45,292 nucleotides of DNA from Bdellovibrionales bacterium (lineage in GTDB: Bacteria; Bdellovibrionota; Bdellovibrionia; Bdellovibrionales; UBA1609), in assembly GCA_007121385.1 (NCBI GenBank), contig SKLV01000105.1, positions 1 through 45,292 of the forward strand. The letters run 5' to 3'. Each line of letters begins with the position of its first letter. Positions within the stretch are counted from its first letter, which is position 1. Below are positions 18,797 through 28,103 of this stretch, one piece after another. Below the pieces are notes generated by a model that worked only from the letters and a program-made list of their open reading frames with translations, had not been told where the DNA came from and ran no database searches. Both the position numbers and the translations under genes were made by a program.

Positions 18797-19714
18797 ATGT
18801 TTAAAGAAGCATTGGTTCGACTTGGATTAATCAGCCTGATCTCCATCGGCGGGGTGGCGGTGATCTTGATCACCCTGCGTACCTTAGGTCTCACCCAGTC
18901 CTATGCCCCCCTTCGACACCCCATAGCGCAAAAAGACTTTCTTTTGATTGCTCGGGGTGGAGCCTCCGCTCTTGCTCCCTCCAACACCTTTGCCGCCTTT
19001 GATCGGGCGCGGGAAATTTATCCTGAGGTGATTTTAGAAGTCACCGCCCAGATGACAGCGGATGGCTATTGGGTTCTCTATGAGCACAAGGATCTCGGCG
19101 CACAGACAGATGGCTCTGGAAGAGTTGGAGATCATCGCTTAGTCGAAATTCAAAATTTGGATGCCGGCTACAAATACCGCCATCCCAACACGGGTGAACA
19201 GACCTTCAGCCAGCAGGGCCTGAGAATTCCCACCCTGGAGGAGTTTCTCAAGCAATACCCTGACCAAGATTTTTTGCTCAATGTGGAGATGCGCCACCCT
19301 CACTTTGTCTCTGATTTGATGGATCAACTGGATCAGCATGACTTACAACAGCGAGTCATTGTCTACAGTGCCTACTCCAATGTTTTGCGAGAGATCAAAA
19401 AACACAGCCCTCGGTGGCTCTATGGTACGGACCCGGCCACTCTGTTTCGCGCTTCTATGATGGAGTCCCTGTATATTGAGCCTGTGTCCAACCTTTGGAC
19501 TGACATAGTGATGGCTCCACTGGGGAATGATGGTCTGGGCCTGTCGCCGCGAATGCTGACAGAAATTAAGCGGCGCAAAAAGCTTCTGATCCTAGAGAGA
19601 GACAAAAACTTTGACTCTATCCCAGAGGAGGTGGCCTCTGAACTTCAAGGAGTGGCCACCTCTCGCCCTGAAATCGCTGTGGAGTATTTTGCCGATCGAC
19701 TGAAAAGTAATTAA
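18797..19714 (+). CDS. Glycerophosphodiester phosphodiesterase-family protein, apparently lacking catalytic residues
   Basis: LLIARGGASALAPSNTFAAFDRA...LEVTAQMTADGYWVLYEHKDLGAQTDGSGRV aligns by eye with the GDPD N-terminal motifs. Confidence 0.75.
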   Translation: MFKEALVRLGLISLISIGGVAVILITLRTLGLTQSYAPLRHPIAQKDFLLIARGGASALAPSNTFAAFDRAREIYPEVILEVTAQMTADGYWVLYEHKDLGAQTDGSGRVGDHRLVEIQNLDAGYKYRHPNTGEQTFSQQGLRIPTLEEFLKQYPDQDFLLNVEMRHPHFVSDLMDQLDQHDLQQRVIVYSAYSNVLREIKKHSPRWLYGTDPATLFRASMMESLYIEPVSNLWTDIVMAPLGNDGLGLSPRMLTEIKRRKKLLILERDKNFDSIPEEVASELQGVATSRPEIAVEYFADRLKSN

Positions 19715-19724
19715 AAACTCAGTG

Positions 19725-19753
19725 GACTGATATTCATTCTAATATTAGTCTTT
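19725..19753 (+). promoter_or_regulatory. Hairpin immediately upstream of the tolQ start codon
   Basis: GACTGATATT-CATTCT-AATATTAGTC (10-bp stem, one G:T), then TTT, ending 7 nt before the ATG at 19758. Confidence 0.45.
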
Positions 19754-19757
19754 AAGT

Positions 19758-20498
19758 ATGATAAACATCCTTTGGGCCGCCACCACCGAATCCGCCGCTG
19801 TCGCAGTCGACACCAGTGCTTGGACAGCAATTACTTCTGCCAACATCGTCGTCCAACTCACTCTGGTTCTCCTTGTTGTGATGTCGATCCTCTCTTGGGC
19901 TATTATGCTGGCCAAACGCAAAGAATTTCAAAAAAGCGAGGAAGCCAACAATCCCTTTATGGAGAGCTTTTGGAAGGCTGACTCGCTAGATGATATCTTT
20001 GAGCAGCTAGGAGATCACCCCGACTCCAGTTTTGCTCGAGTGTTTCGCTCCGGCTATATGGAGCTGAGAAAAATTGCTGACTCCAAGTTGGCCAAAGGAG
20101 GAGATCAGGGAAGCGCCCCCCTGCTCTCTGGAATCGACAACTTGGAAAGAGCTTTGCGCAAGGCCATTGACAAGGAGTTGGGACAGCTGGAAGGGCGGCT
20201 GAGCTTTTTAGCCACCACAGGAAGTACCAGCCCCTTTATTGGCCTCTTTGGAACGGTTTGGGGAATTATGGGCTCCTTTCAGGCCATTGGGGCCACAGGT
20301 ATGGCCAGCTTGGCTGTTGTCGCTCCAGGAATTGCCGAGGCCCTGATCGCCACAGGAGTGGGGCTTTTTGCCGCCATTCCTGCTACAGTTGGCTACAACC
20401 ACTATGTGGCCCATGTCCGCAAACAGGAAATTGAACTGAACAGCTTTGCCTCAGACTTTTTGAATATCGCCAAACGCAACTTTTTTGGGGATAACTAG
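19758..20498 (+). CDS. tolQ: TolQ/ExbB-family proton channel
   Basis: Three-TM MotA/TolQ/ExbB pattern; GRLSFLATTGSTSPFIGLFGTVWGIMGSFQAIG; followed by tolR. Confidence 0.93.
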   Translation: MINILWAATTESAAVAVDTSAWTAITSANIVVQLTLVLLVVMSILSWAIMLAKRKEFQKSEEANNPFMESFWKADSLDDIFEQLGDHPDSSFARVFRSGYMELRKIADSKLAKGGDQGSAPLLSGIDNLERALRKAIDKELGQLEGRLSFLATTGSTSPFIGLFGTVWGIMGSFQAIGATGMASLAVVAPGIAEALIATGVGLFAAIPATVGYNHYVAHVRKQEIELNSFASDFLNIAKRNFFGDN

Positions 20499-20501
20499 AC
20501 A

Positions 20502-20924
20502 ATGGGAATGTCTGTCGAGAGCCGGGGTGGCAGCCGCAGAGTTCTAAGTGAAATCAATGTGACTCCTTTTGTGGATGTGATGCTGGTCCTACTCATCATC
20601 TTTATGGTCACCGCCCCCATGCTCCAGCAGGGCTTGGAAGTAGAACTCCCGGAAACAGCCAGCTCGGGGGTGGAAACCACAGATGAGCCCTTTCTTCTAG
20701 TGATCACCAAAAATCGCAGCATTCAGGCCGGGGAAGCGACCATTGAGATCAATGAGCTCCGCACTCGGCTGCAGGCGATTTTTGCGACGAGACCCAATAA
20801 ACAGGTCTATATTCAGGCTGATCGGAACGTCGACTATGGCTTTGTGGCCGAAACCATGGGTGAGGTTCGAGCAGCGGGGATCTTTCAAATCGGCCTCATC
20901 ACCTTACCCAAAGCGCGTCAGTGA
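20502..20924 (+). CDS. tolR: TolR/ExbD-family protein
   Basis: SEINVTPFVDVMLVLLIIFMVTAPMLQQGLEVELP. Confidence 0.94.
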   Translation: MGMSVESRGGSRRVLSEINVTPFVDVMLVLLIIFMVTAPMLQQGLEVELPETASSGVETTDEPFLLVITKNRSIQAGEATIEINELRTRLQAIFATRPNKQVYIQADRNVDYGFVAETMGEVRAAGIFQIGLITLPKARQ

Positions 20925-21736
20925 ATAAAATTTCGGAAGAAAAGGAAATTCGATCTGACTCCTTTGCCAAGTTTTTGGCCGTCTCAACTCTGGTTCACTT
21001 AGGTGTTTTTTTAGTTTTCACTGTAAAAGCCGTCTTTTTTCCCTCTGAACCCATTCAACTCCGCCACGCCATTCGGGTGGATATTGTGGACTTACCAGAC
21101 CGACTGCGCCCCGCCCCTCCTCCCCCTGCGCCTCGAGCAGAACCCCAACCACAACCCGCACCCAAAGCGGAGCCTCGGCCGGAGCCCAAAGCGGAACCAA
21201 AACCTAAGCCTAAACCCAGACCTGAGCCCAAACCGAAGCCTGCGCCCAAGGCGGAGCCAAAACCTAAAGCGGAGCCTAAACCCAAACAGGAGACTCTTAC
21301 CGCCCAGCAGAGAGCTATGGAGAGACTGAGGGCGCAACAGGCCGTAGACCGTATTCGCGAGCAAGTGGACAGTGATTTGGAGCCACGAACGGAGCCCCCC
21401 CAGTTCAAGGGAAATATCTTGGCCGATGGAGACAGTCTGACGGGTTTAGAGAGAATTCAATACGATCGTTACATTGCTGAAGTGAGAGATCATGTTCACA
21501 CTCACTGGAATCTGCCCCAATGGCTGGCCGAAGCCAATCTCCGGGCCCAGGCTTTGGTCCGTATTGATGGGTCGGGTTTTGTAACAGATAAGCGAATCTT
21601 GCGCTCATCGGGTAACGATATTTTTGACGCACAGGTTTTGGGAGCCATTGAAAAAGCCTCTCCCTTTCCCCAGCCTCCCTCTCGACTGAGAAGTGTGCTA
21701 TCTTATAGTGGCTTTGTATTCCAATTCCCTGAATGA
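20921..21736 (+). CDS. tolA: TolA/TonB-like energy-transducing protein
   Basis: GTG start overlapping tolR; N-terminal TM, long Pro/Lys/Glu linker, C-terminal TonB/TolA-like domain (YDRYIAEVRDHVHTHWNLP...ALVRIDGSGFV). Confidence 0.85.
   Translation: MNKISEEKEIRSDSFAKFLAVSTLVHLGVFLVFTVKAVFFPSEPIQLRHAIRVDIVDLPDRLRPAPPPPAPRAEPQPQPAPKAEPRPEPKAEPKPKPKPRPEPKPKPAPKAEPKPKAEPKPKQETLTAQQRAMERLRAQQAVDRIREQVDSDLEPRTEPPQFKGNILADGDSLTGLERIQYDRYIAEVRDHVHTHWNLPQWLAEANLRAQALVRIDGSGFVTDKRILRSSGNDIFDAQVLGAIEKASPFPQPPSRLRSVLSYSGFVFQFPE
21107..21294 (+). repeat. tolA: Coding low-complexity PKAEPKPKPEP repeat (TolA linker)
   Basis: Repeated AEPKPK/PEPK units in the translation. Confidence 0.85.
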
Positions 21737-21751
21737 GTTTAAGGAGGGCCT

Positions 21752-23170
21752 ATGCTGCAAAATTTTAAAATCCAAGCCACCTTGGCCCTAATGATTTCTA
21801 TCATTCTATTTTTTGGGGCAGGAGCTCAGATGGCTCTGGCTCAGGAGAGTGGTCGAGTCTATATTGATGTGGGACGCGCTCAGGTTAAGAGAAGCCTGAT
21901 TGCTCTGCCTCCACTTCAGTTTTCAGGAAGTAATGCTTCCAATCAGGAAAATATTCAATTGGGGCAGGAGTTGTTTTCTGTCATCTCCAACAATCTCACG
22001 GTTTCTAACCTCTTTACTTTTATTAAGCCCGAAGCTTTCCTAGAAAATCCTGCTGAGGTGGGCCTTCGCCCTGCGCCCGGAGACCCCAAAGGGTTTAATT
22101 TTCAAAACTGGCAAACCATTGGTACGGAATTTCTTATCCGAGCTGGTTATCGTGTGACCCGAAATGAGGTTTCCCTTGAAGCCTATGTTTACTTTGTTCC
22201 CCAGGGCCGATTAATTTTTGGCAAAACCTACACTGGTCCCAGGACCGCCGCCCGCCGAATTGCCCACACCTTTTCCGATGATATCTTACTCAATTTGACT
22301 GGACGCAGAGGGATGTTTAACACTCGCCTTGTGTTGTCCACAGACCGAGAGGCTGGACGGGGACAAAAAGAGATCTGGGTGATGGATTGGGATGGAGCCA
22401 ATGCAGAACAGATCACAGACCATAAATCCATTGCCATTTCTCCGACCTGGTCTCCGGATGGGAAAAAAGTGGCCTACACCGCCTATGCCTACCATACTCA
22501 AGCCCGAACTCGGAACGCCAACCTCTTTTTGAGAGAGTTAGATACCGGGCGCCGCTTGCTCCTCTCTTATCGCAGAGGTATTAATTCCGGAGCTAACTTT
22601 TTTCCCAATGGCCAACATATTCTTTTGACTCTTTCGCAAGGGGGCCGTCCTGATATTTTTCGCATTACCGCTGACGGCAAAAGCATTCAGCCGATCACCC
22701 GAGGTCCGGCGGGAGCCATGAATGTGGAGCCTGCGGTCTCTCCAGATGGTCGGCAAATCGCATTTTCCTCGGACCGCAGTGGACGACCTATGATTTATGT
22801 AATGAATGTGGATGGTTCCAATGTGCGCCGAATCACCCATGCGGGCCGCTATAACTCAAGCCCGAGCTGGTCTCCAGACGGCCGACAAATTGCCTTTGCA
22901 GCCCTTGATAAGGGCAGTTTTGACATTTTTGTGATCAATACTGATGGAACCGGCCTCAAGCGACTGACGGATGCCAAAAGACGTAATGGAACCTCCGCTC
23001 ACAACGAGAACCCCAGCTTCTCACCCTGTGGCCGACACATTGTCTTCGTCAGTGACCGAGATGGCAACAGACAGCTTTATATAGTGAGCCCAGATGGAAG
23101 CAATGAGCGACGACTCACTTTTGACAGCCACAACTATTATCAACCCAAATGGTCTCCCTTCCTCAACTAG
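21752..23170 (+). CDS. tolB: Tol-Pal system beta-propeller protein TolB
   Basis: Multiple WD40-like PD40 repeats (SPDGRQIAFSSDRSGRPMIYVMNVDGSNVRRIT). Confidence 0.93.
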   Translation: MLQNFKIQATLALMISIILFFGAGAQMALAQESGRVYIDVGRAQVKRSLIALPPLQFSGSNASNQENIQLGQELFSVISNNLTVSNLFTFIKPEAFLENPAEVGLRPAPGDPKGFNFQNWQTIGTEFLIRAGYRVTRNEVSLEAYVYFVPQGRLIFGKTYTGPRTAARRIAHTFSDDILLNLTGRRGMFNTRLVLSTDREAGRGQKEIWVMDWDGANAEQITDHKSIAISPTWSPDGKKVAYTAYAYHTQARTRNANLFLRELDTGRRLLLSYRRGINSGANFFPNGQHILLTLSQGGRPDIFRITADGKSIQPITRGPAGAMNVEPAVSPDGRQIAFSSDRSGRPMIYVMNVDGSNVRRITHAGRYNSSPSWSPDGRQIAFAALDKGSFDIFVINTDGTGLKRLTDAKRRNGTSAHNENPSFSPCGRHIVFVSDRDGNRQLYIVSPDGSNERRLTFDSHNYYQPKWSPFLN

Positions 23171-25605
23171 CCAGGGAGACCTGTCCCGCTTTTACACGCT
23201 ACTCGAAAATTTTGGAGAGGCCGCCAGCAGCTCCAGGACCCGGACAAGAGCTGCGGCTGCAGAGACATCGACTTTGGCTGGAAGTGGCCGAAAAGTGTTG
23301 GTCTCAGCCTGACTCCGCCCAAGAAGTCTGTACTCAATGGAGCCATTATGCGGATCAAATCATTCTTAAGGCCTGGGAGTTCTCTGGCTGCCAAGATCTT
23401 CCTCTGGCTCTCTTTGCTCTTGGGAAACTGGGGGCTCAAGAGCTGAATATTAGTTCTGATGTGGATCTAATGATCCTTGCCGAGAAAAGTTCCCAGCCCG
23501 AATGGGACCGAGCACTGAGACTCTTTAACCAATTGCTCTCCCAGGTCACTGACCTCGGTTTCTGTCTGCGCACGGATTTTGATCTTCGACCTGGAGGCCA
23601 GTTCAGCGCTCTCGTCACCAGCACTCAGCACTTTGAAAGCCACTACTGGGGCCAAGGAGAAACCTGGGAGCGTCTCGCTCTGGTTCGACTAAGACCCTTA
23701 GTGGGCCCCAAAGAGCTCGTTCAACATACTGTTGACCTGGCCCAGCGATTCACCTACCGGCGCTATCTTGACTACACATTACTTGACGATCTAAAGCATC
23801 TCAGGACTCGGATCCACCGACATCTTGAGGCCCACAAAAGCCACCCAGAAAAGATGCATCTCAAACTGGATGTTGGGGGAATTCGCGACATTGAACTCTT
23901 TGTTCACTCCCTTCAGGTCATTCATGGAGGACGAAACCCTCTGCTGCAAGGCCATTCTACCGATGCTGCGCTGAGCGCTCTTATAAGAGCTGAGATTCTT
24001 CCCAAAAGCGACCTGGAGTTCTTACGCCAAGCCTACTGGCTTTTGCGGGATTTAGAAAACTTAAGTCAGATTAAGAATGATCGTCAGACTCATTTATGGG
24101 ATCCAGAAATGAAGTGGGCGAGACCCCAGTGGATGGATGCATCGGAGTTGCGTCAAGTTCTCCTCCAGGTGGATCAGATTGTGTCTGGACTTCTGGGCCA
24201 AGTGGATAATCAAGTCGTCGATCTACCCGCCCAGCTCGAGGATCAGAAAAATTGGCTAAAGCAACTCCACTTCAACGACCACTCTATCCACTCTATCTGG
24301 CCCAAGCTGATTGGTAAAAGCGCTCTGGCTCAGGCAAAGAAAGAACAGGAAAGACATGAACTGGCCCGACGCCAATTTTTAAAGACCTTTGTTGAAACTC
24401 TAGATCAAATCCAACTCAATAGAGATATGGGGCTGCATTTGCTCCTGGATTTTATTGGCTCCACTCGAGCTAAGGGGTCCTTTTTTTCTTTACTGCTGAG
24501 AGAACCAAGGCTGATTCAGGATTTAGCTCGACTCTTTTCCTCCTCTCCCTATTTGGGAGGAATTGTGGCCCGTCGACCTGAGCTCATAGATAGCTTCGTT
24601 CTCCGCTTTCAAGAGAGCTATTCCGCTGATTGGGGACAGATGCTTGAAGAGGTAGCTGAGACCAAGCTCTTAAGAGAGATTTTCTCAGCCACAGATTTTC
24701 TATCTGACTTAGAGGTCATCAAATTGGTCAGAACCCTCTCTCAAACCGCCGATGACTTAGTGGAAGTGATTTTGCGACGAATCAAACAAGATTTTCCTCA
24801 GTCCCAACTAGAAATATTATCCCTTGGAAAGTGGGGAGGGCGGGAGCTGGGCCTACGCTCCGATTTGGACTTTGTTTTCGTGGTCCCCGACCAGCCTCAT
24901 CCAGAGGACTACAAAGTGGCTCGTCGGTTAATTTCTCGCCTGACCGAACCCCATCGAGGCGGTCAGATCTATTCTATTGATCTTCGACTACGACCCTCTG
25001 GAGGCTCCGGCCCCTTGCTCACTCCCCTCAAGGAGCTGCAAAACCATCTCAGCGGACCGGCGGAGGCCTGGCGACGACAGTCTTATCTTCGCTCTCGCTT
25101 TATCAATGGCCAAACCAAATGGGACTTGCGCCCCCACTGTCTAGCTCAACCTCTAAAAGCCAATGAGATTGAGGAGCTCAAAAAAATTAGGGAAAAACTC
25201 CTCAACAAAGATCAAGTGGGCCATCAAGTGGATTTAAAAAAATCCCCTGGGGGTCTCATCGACATTGAGTTTGCCATACAAATCTCCTGCCTAAAAAATA
25301 CAGTTCTTGGGACAGGACCTGGGACCCTGCAAATGCTGGAGGGACTTGAGAATTCAGGGCATATCAGACCTGATAGCTTTCAGCGCCTTAAATCTATTTA
25401 CCTGAGACTTCGCCGACTGGAGCAGCTTGGCCAGTTGAGTACTCTCCATTCGGGCTCCTGTTTAAATCTGGAGCACGAGAGCTTTCAGCAAATTGCTCAG
25501 CTGCAAAAATCAGATCCCCATGAGTTGTGGGAGTCCATTCAGACAGACCTGGCCGATGGCTTTGCTCTTGTCAAAGACCTTGACCCCGTTTATCAGCAAC
25601 TGTAG
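23149..25605 (+). CDS. glnE: Bifunctional glutamine synthetase adenylyltransferase / adenylyl-removase
   Basis: Two nucleotidyltransferase motifs: GKLGAQELNISSDVDLMIL and GKWGGRELGLRSDLDFVFV. Confidence 0.9.
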   Translation: MVSLPQLARETCPAFTRYSKILERPPAAPGPGQELRLQRHRLWLEVAEKCWSQPDSAQEVCTQWSHYADQIILKAWEFSGCQDLPLALFALGKLGAQELNISSDVDLMILAEKSSQPEWDRALRLFNQLLSQVTDLGFCLRTDFDLRPGGQFSALVTSTQHFESHYWGQGETWERLALVRLRPLVGPKELVQHTVDLAQRFTYRRYLDYTLLDDLKHLRTRIHRHLEAHKSHPEKMHLKLDVGGIRDIELFVHSLQVIHGGRNPLLQGHSTDAALSALIRAEILPKSDLEFLRQAYWLLRDLENLSQIKNDRQTHLWDPEMKWARPQWMDASELRQVLLQVDQIVSGLLGQVDNQVVDLPAQLEDQKNWLKQLHFNDHSIHSIWPKLIGKSALAQAKKEQERHELARRQFLKTFVETLDQIQLNRDMGLHLLLDFIGSTRAKGSFFSLLLREPRLIQDLARLFSSSPYLGGIVARRPELIDSFVLRFQESYSADWGQMLEEVAETKLLREIFSATDFLSDLEVIKLVRTLSQTADDLVEVILRRIKQDFPQSQLEILSLGKWGGRELGLRSDLDFVFVVPDQPHPEDYKVARRLISRLTEPHRGGQIYSIDLRLRPSGGSGPLLTPLKELQNHLSGPAEAWRRQSYLRSRFINGQTKWDLRPHCLAQPLKANEIEELKKIREKLLNKDQVGHQVDLKKSPGGLIDIEFAIQISCLKNTVLGTGPGTLQMLEGLENSGHIRPDSFQRLKSIYLRLRRLEQLGQLSTLHSGSCLNLEHESFQQIAQLQKSDPHELWESIQTDLADGFALVKDLDPVYQQL

Positions 25606-25659
25606 CTTCAAAATATAAGGTCTAAACCTGATGTTGAACAAAAAAAAGGGGGGTCAAGG

Positions 25660-26496
25660 TTGCCTATCTTCTTTAAAGTTTTAACCTTAGTCCTGATTTC
25701 CTTTATCCTGAAGGCTCAGCCCGGTTTTAGCGAGGAAGGATCCCCTGCGCCGGCAGAGGCTTCAACTCCTCCTGTAGCTGCTGAAACAGCGGAAGCTCCG
25801 GCCACTGCTCCAGCGGAAACAGCCCCTGAGCCCACTGAGGCAGGTCAAAGTCCTGGTGCCGCCGAGGCTGCCGAAGCCGCTCCCAAAGCCGCTGCCAAAG
25901 CCAGAAGGACGGCCCAACCAGCTAAACAGCAACCTCCACCAAGAAGGTTTAGAAAAATGTATGCAATTTTTGAAATTCAACATGGCGACCAGGACCTAGG
26001 CACAGTGAAAGCGGAACTCTTTTTTAGACGAGCTCCCAAAACAGTAGAGAACTTCGTGGGCCTGGCCGAAGGAACTAAAAGCTTTCAAGAAAGAGATGCC
26101 AGTAGAGGCAAAGTGGGCGAAATGGTCAGAAGGCCCTTTTACGAGGGGCTCACCTTTCACCGAGTGATTCCCAACTTTATGATTCAAGGAGGCTGCCCCT
26201 TGGGCGATGGAACTGGTGGCCCTGGGTATACTTTCGAAGATGAGTTTCATGCCAATCTCCTTCATAATCGTGAAGGCATTCTCTCTATGGCCAATGCCGG
26301 CCCCAACACCAATGGGAGCCAATTTTTTATCACTTTGGGTCCCACTCCCCATTTGGACCGAAGACACTCTGTTTTTGGCCAAGTGGTGGAGGGCATGGAT
26401 GTGGTGGAAAAGGTGGCGGCTGTTCCTCGCCAGAGAGGCAACGACAAGCCCCTCACAGATGTTGTGATTCGTAAAGTGACCATCGTGAGAGAATAA
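25660..26496 (+). CDS. Exported cyclophilin-type peptidyl-prolyl cis-trans isomerase with Ala/Pro/Glu-rich linker
   Basis: TTG start, signal peptide, [12 protein letters not shown] linker, cyclophilin core [31 protein letters not shown]...[37 protein letters not shown]. Confidence 0.92.
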   Translation: MPIFFKVLTLVLISFILKAQPGFSEEGSPAPAEASTPPVAAETAEAPATAPAETAPEPTEAGQSPGAAEAAEAAPKAAAKARRTAQPAKQQPPPRRFRKMYAIFEIQHGDQDLGTVKAELFFRRAPKTVENFVGLAEGTKSFQERDASRGKVGEMVRRPFYEGLTFHRVIPNFMIQGGCPLGDGTGGPGYTFEDEFHANLLHNREGILSMANAGPNTNGSQFFITLGPTPHLDRRHSVFGQVVEGMDVVEKVAAVPRQRGNDKPLTDVVIRKVTIVRE

Positions 26497-26510
26497 GAGC
26501 TAGGACTCTT

Positions 26511-27269
26511 TTATAAGGGTGAATCGTCCGTCAGAATAAGAAGATCTAGCCGATTGTTGAATCGGTGGCTGTCCTGGTCTCTTCCCGGCTTAAGGGGTCT
26601 TTGCGACCCATAGGCTACAGCAATTAGATCAGACTCCTCGAATTGATGAACCCGCACTAAATAGCGAATCAGACTTGTCGCTCTGGCGGAACTGAGCTCC
26701 CAATGGCTGGGATAAGCTTGACTCTGCAAGGGCAAACTGTCCGTGTGGCTCTCAATGATCAGCTTGCGATCCAGCCGTCGCAGCAAAATGCCTACACGAT
26801 TGAGAATGTCCAAAGCCTCTCTACGGAACTGAGCCTCCTCAGGCAAAAATAGATAGTGAGCGGACAGGGAAAGACGGACCCCATAGTCATCTAAGGCGAT
26901 GTCCAGAATGGCCTGGTCAATATTTTCCTGGGAAATCTGCTCTTCTACAAAGGCCTCTATCTGTCTTTGCGCCTCTCGGGCTTCCCTTGTGGTGCGAGGA
27001 TAGGTGGGCAGTGGAGGCTCAATGGGAGTGTCCAGCTCCTGAGCCTGATGGGCCGTCTGGGGCGTTCCACCCGTCCCGGGAACTCCTCCCACCTTGATTA
27101 AATATTTTTGTATCGACTCCTGGAATTCCTCAGCCCGTCCTAGATTTTTTTCAGAAGTGGCATAGAGAACCACAAAAAAGGCAAAGAGGAGAGTGATAAA
27201 GTCTGCGTAGGAGACCAGCCACCTCTCCGTCTCTTCGTGTTCTGGCTCCTCTCTTCGGCGCCTTTTCAT
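26511..27269 (-). CDS. motB: MotB-like flagellar stator protein
   Basis: WLVSYADFITLLFAFFVVLYATSEKN and OmpA-like peptidoglycan-binding domain. Confidence 0.9.
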   Translation of the reverse strand: MKRRRREEPEHEETERWLVSYADFITLLFAFFVVLYATSEKNLGRAEEFQESIQKYLIKVGGVPGTGGTPQTAHQAQELDTPIEPPLPTYPRTTREAREAQRQIEAFVEEQISQENIDQAILDIALDDYGVRLSLSAHYLFLPEEAQFRREALDILNRVGILLRRLDRKLIIESHTDSLPLQSQAYPSHWELSSARATSLIRYLVRVHQFEESDLIAVAYGSQRPLKPGRDQDSHRFNNRLDLLILTDDSPL

Positions 27270-28009
27270 GCCAAATAGCCTCTCACTTTCTCTTCGACCA
27301 CAGTGGCACTCATCCCTTGGGCAATGGCCACTGCTGCCTCCAGCAGCATTTCTTTCTCTTCGCTTTCACGTAAAACTCGTCGTTTAATTTTATTGGCCAC
27401 AGGTAAAAAAAACAGATTGGCAGATCCGACTCCATAAATCGTTGCCACAAAGGCCACGGCAATACCTTTTCCTAAAGCTGAGGTGTCGACTAAATTGGCC
27501 ATCACATGGATAAGGCCCAAAACGGCTCCGATAATCCCAATTGTTGGCGCAAAGCCTCCAGCATCAGCCCAGACCTTGGCGTAGGCCAAGCGCCGCTTCT
27601 CATCCACCTCAATTTGATGCTCATAGACAAGCCTCAAGGTCTTAGCATCCACTCCATCTACCACCATCTTTAAAATGTTTTTGAGAAAGGGACTGGAGAG
27701 CTTGGGCAATTCTTTCTCTATCGCTAAGAGAGTTTCTCGACGCGCCAGCTGTGCCAACCGGACCACATCCCTGGCCAGTTTTTCTCGGTGCTCCGGAGGC
27801 TCAGCCTTAAAGGCCAAGGAGATCATTCTCATCCCTATTTTAAAATCCTCCATGGAATTGGAAATCATAGTGGCTCCAAAAGTACCTCCAAAGACAATCA
27901 GTGCGGCTGTCAGCTGGGTGAGAGAGTTGAGATGTCCACCCTCAATGGCATTTCCGATCAAGATCCCCCCAAAGCCCAATAAAATCCCAATCAGAGTTGA
28001 AATATCCAT
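27266..28009 (-). CDS. motA: MotA-like flagellar stator protein
   Basis: MDISTLIGILLGFGGILIGNAIEGG; MotA/TolQ domain GFAPTIGIIGAVLGLIHVMANL; pairs with motB through ATGA overlap. Confidence 0.9.
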   Translation of the reverse strand: MDISTLIGILLGFGGILIGNAIEGGHLNSLTQLTAALIVFGGTFGATMISNSMEDFKIGMRMISLAFKAEPPEHREKLARDVVRLAQLARRETLLAIEKELPKLSSPFLKNILKMVVDGVDAKTLRLVYEHQIEVDEKRRLAYAKVWADAGGFAPTIGIIGAVLGLIHVMANLVDTSALGKGIAVAFVATIYGVGSANLFFLPVANKIKRRVLRESEEKEMLLEAAVAIAQGMSATVVEEKVRGYLA

Positions 28010-28103
28010 ATGCCAAGACCTCATTTACTCTTGCAGCCAAAAGATCTAATGTATCAACTTCAAAAGGATACCCCTATCTGGGGCAAACTGTCATGGGGTG
28101 ATT

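Noticed and set aside
21055-21408. Antisense ORFs (117 aa, 90 aa) through the tolA linker
   Set aside because: Low-complexity Gly/Leu/Arg translations are a by-product of the Pro/Lys/Glu repeat on the coding strand.
26495-26514. Small hairpin AAGAG-CTAGGA-CTCTT-TTAT between convergent cyclophilin and motB genes
   Set aside because: Only a 5-bp AT-rich stem with a short T-run; too weak to call a terminator.
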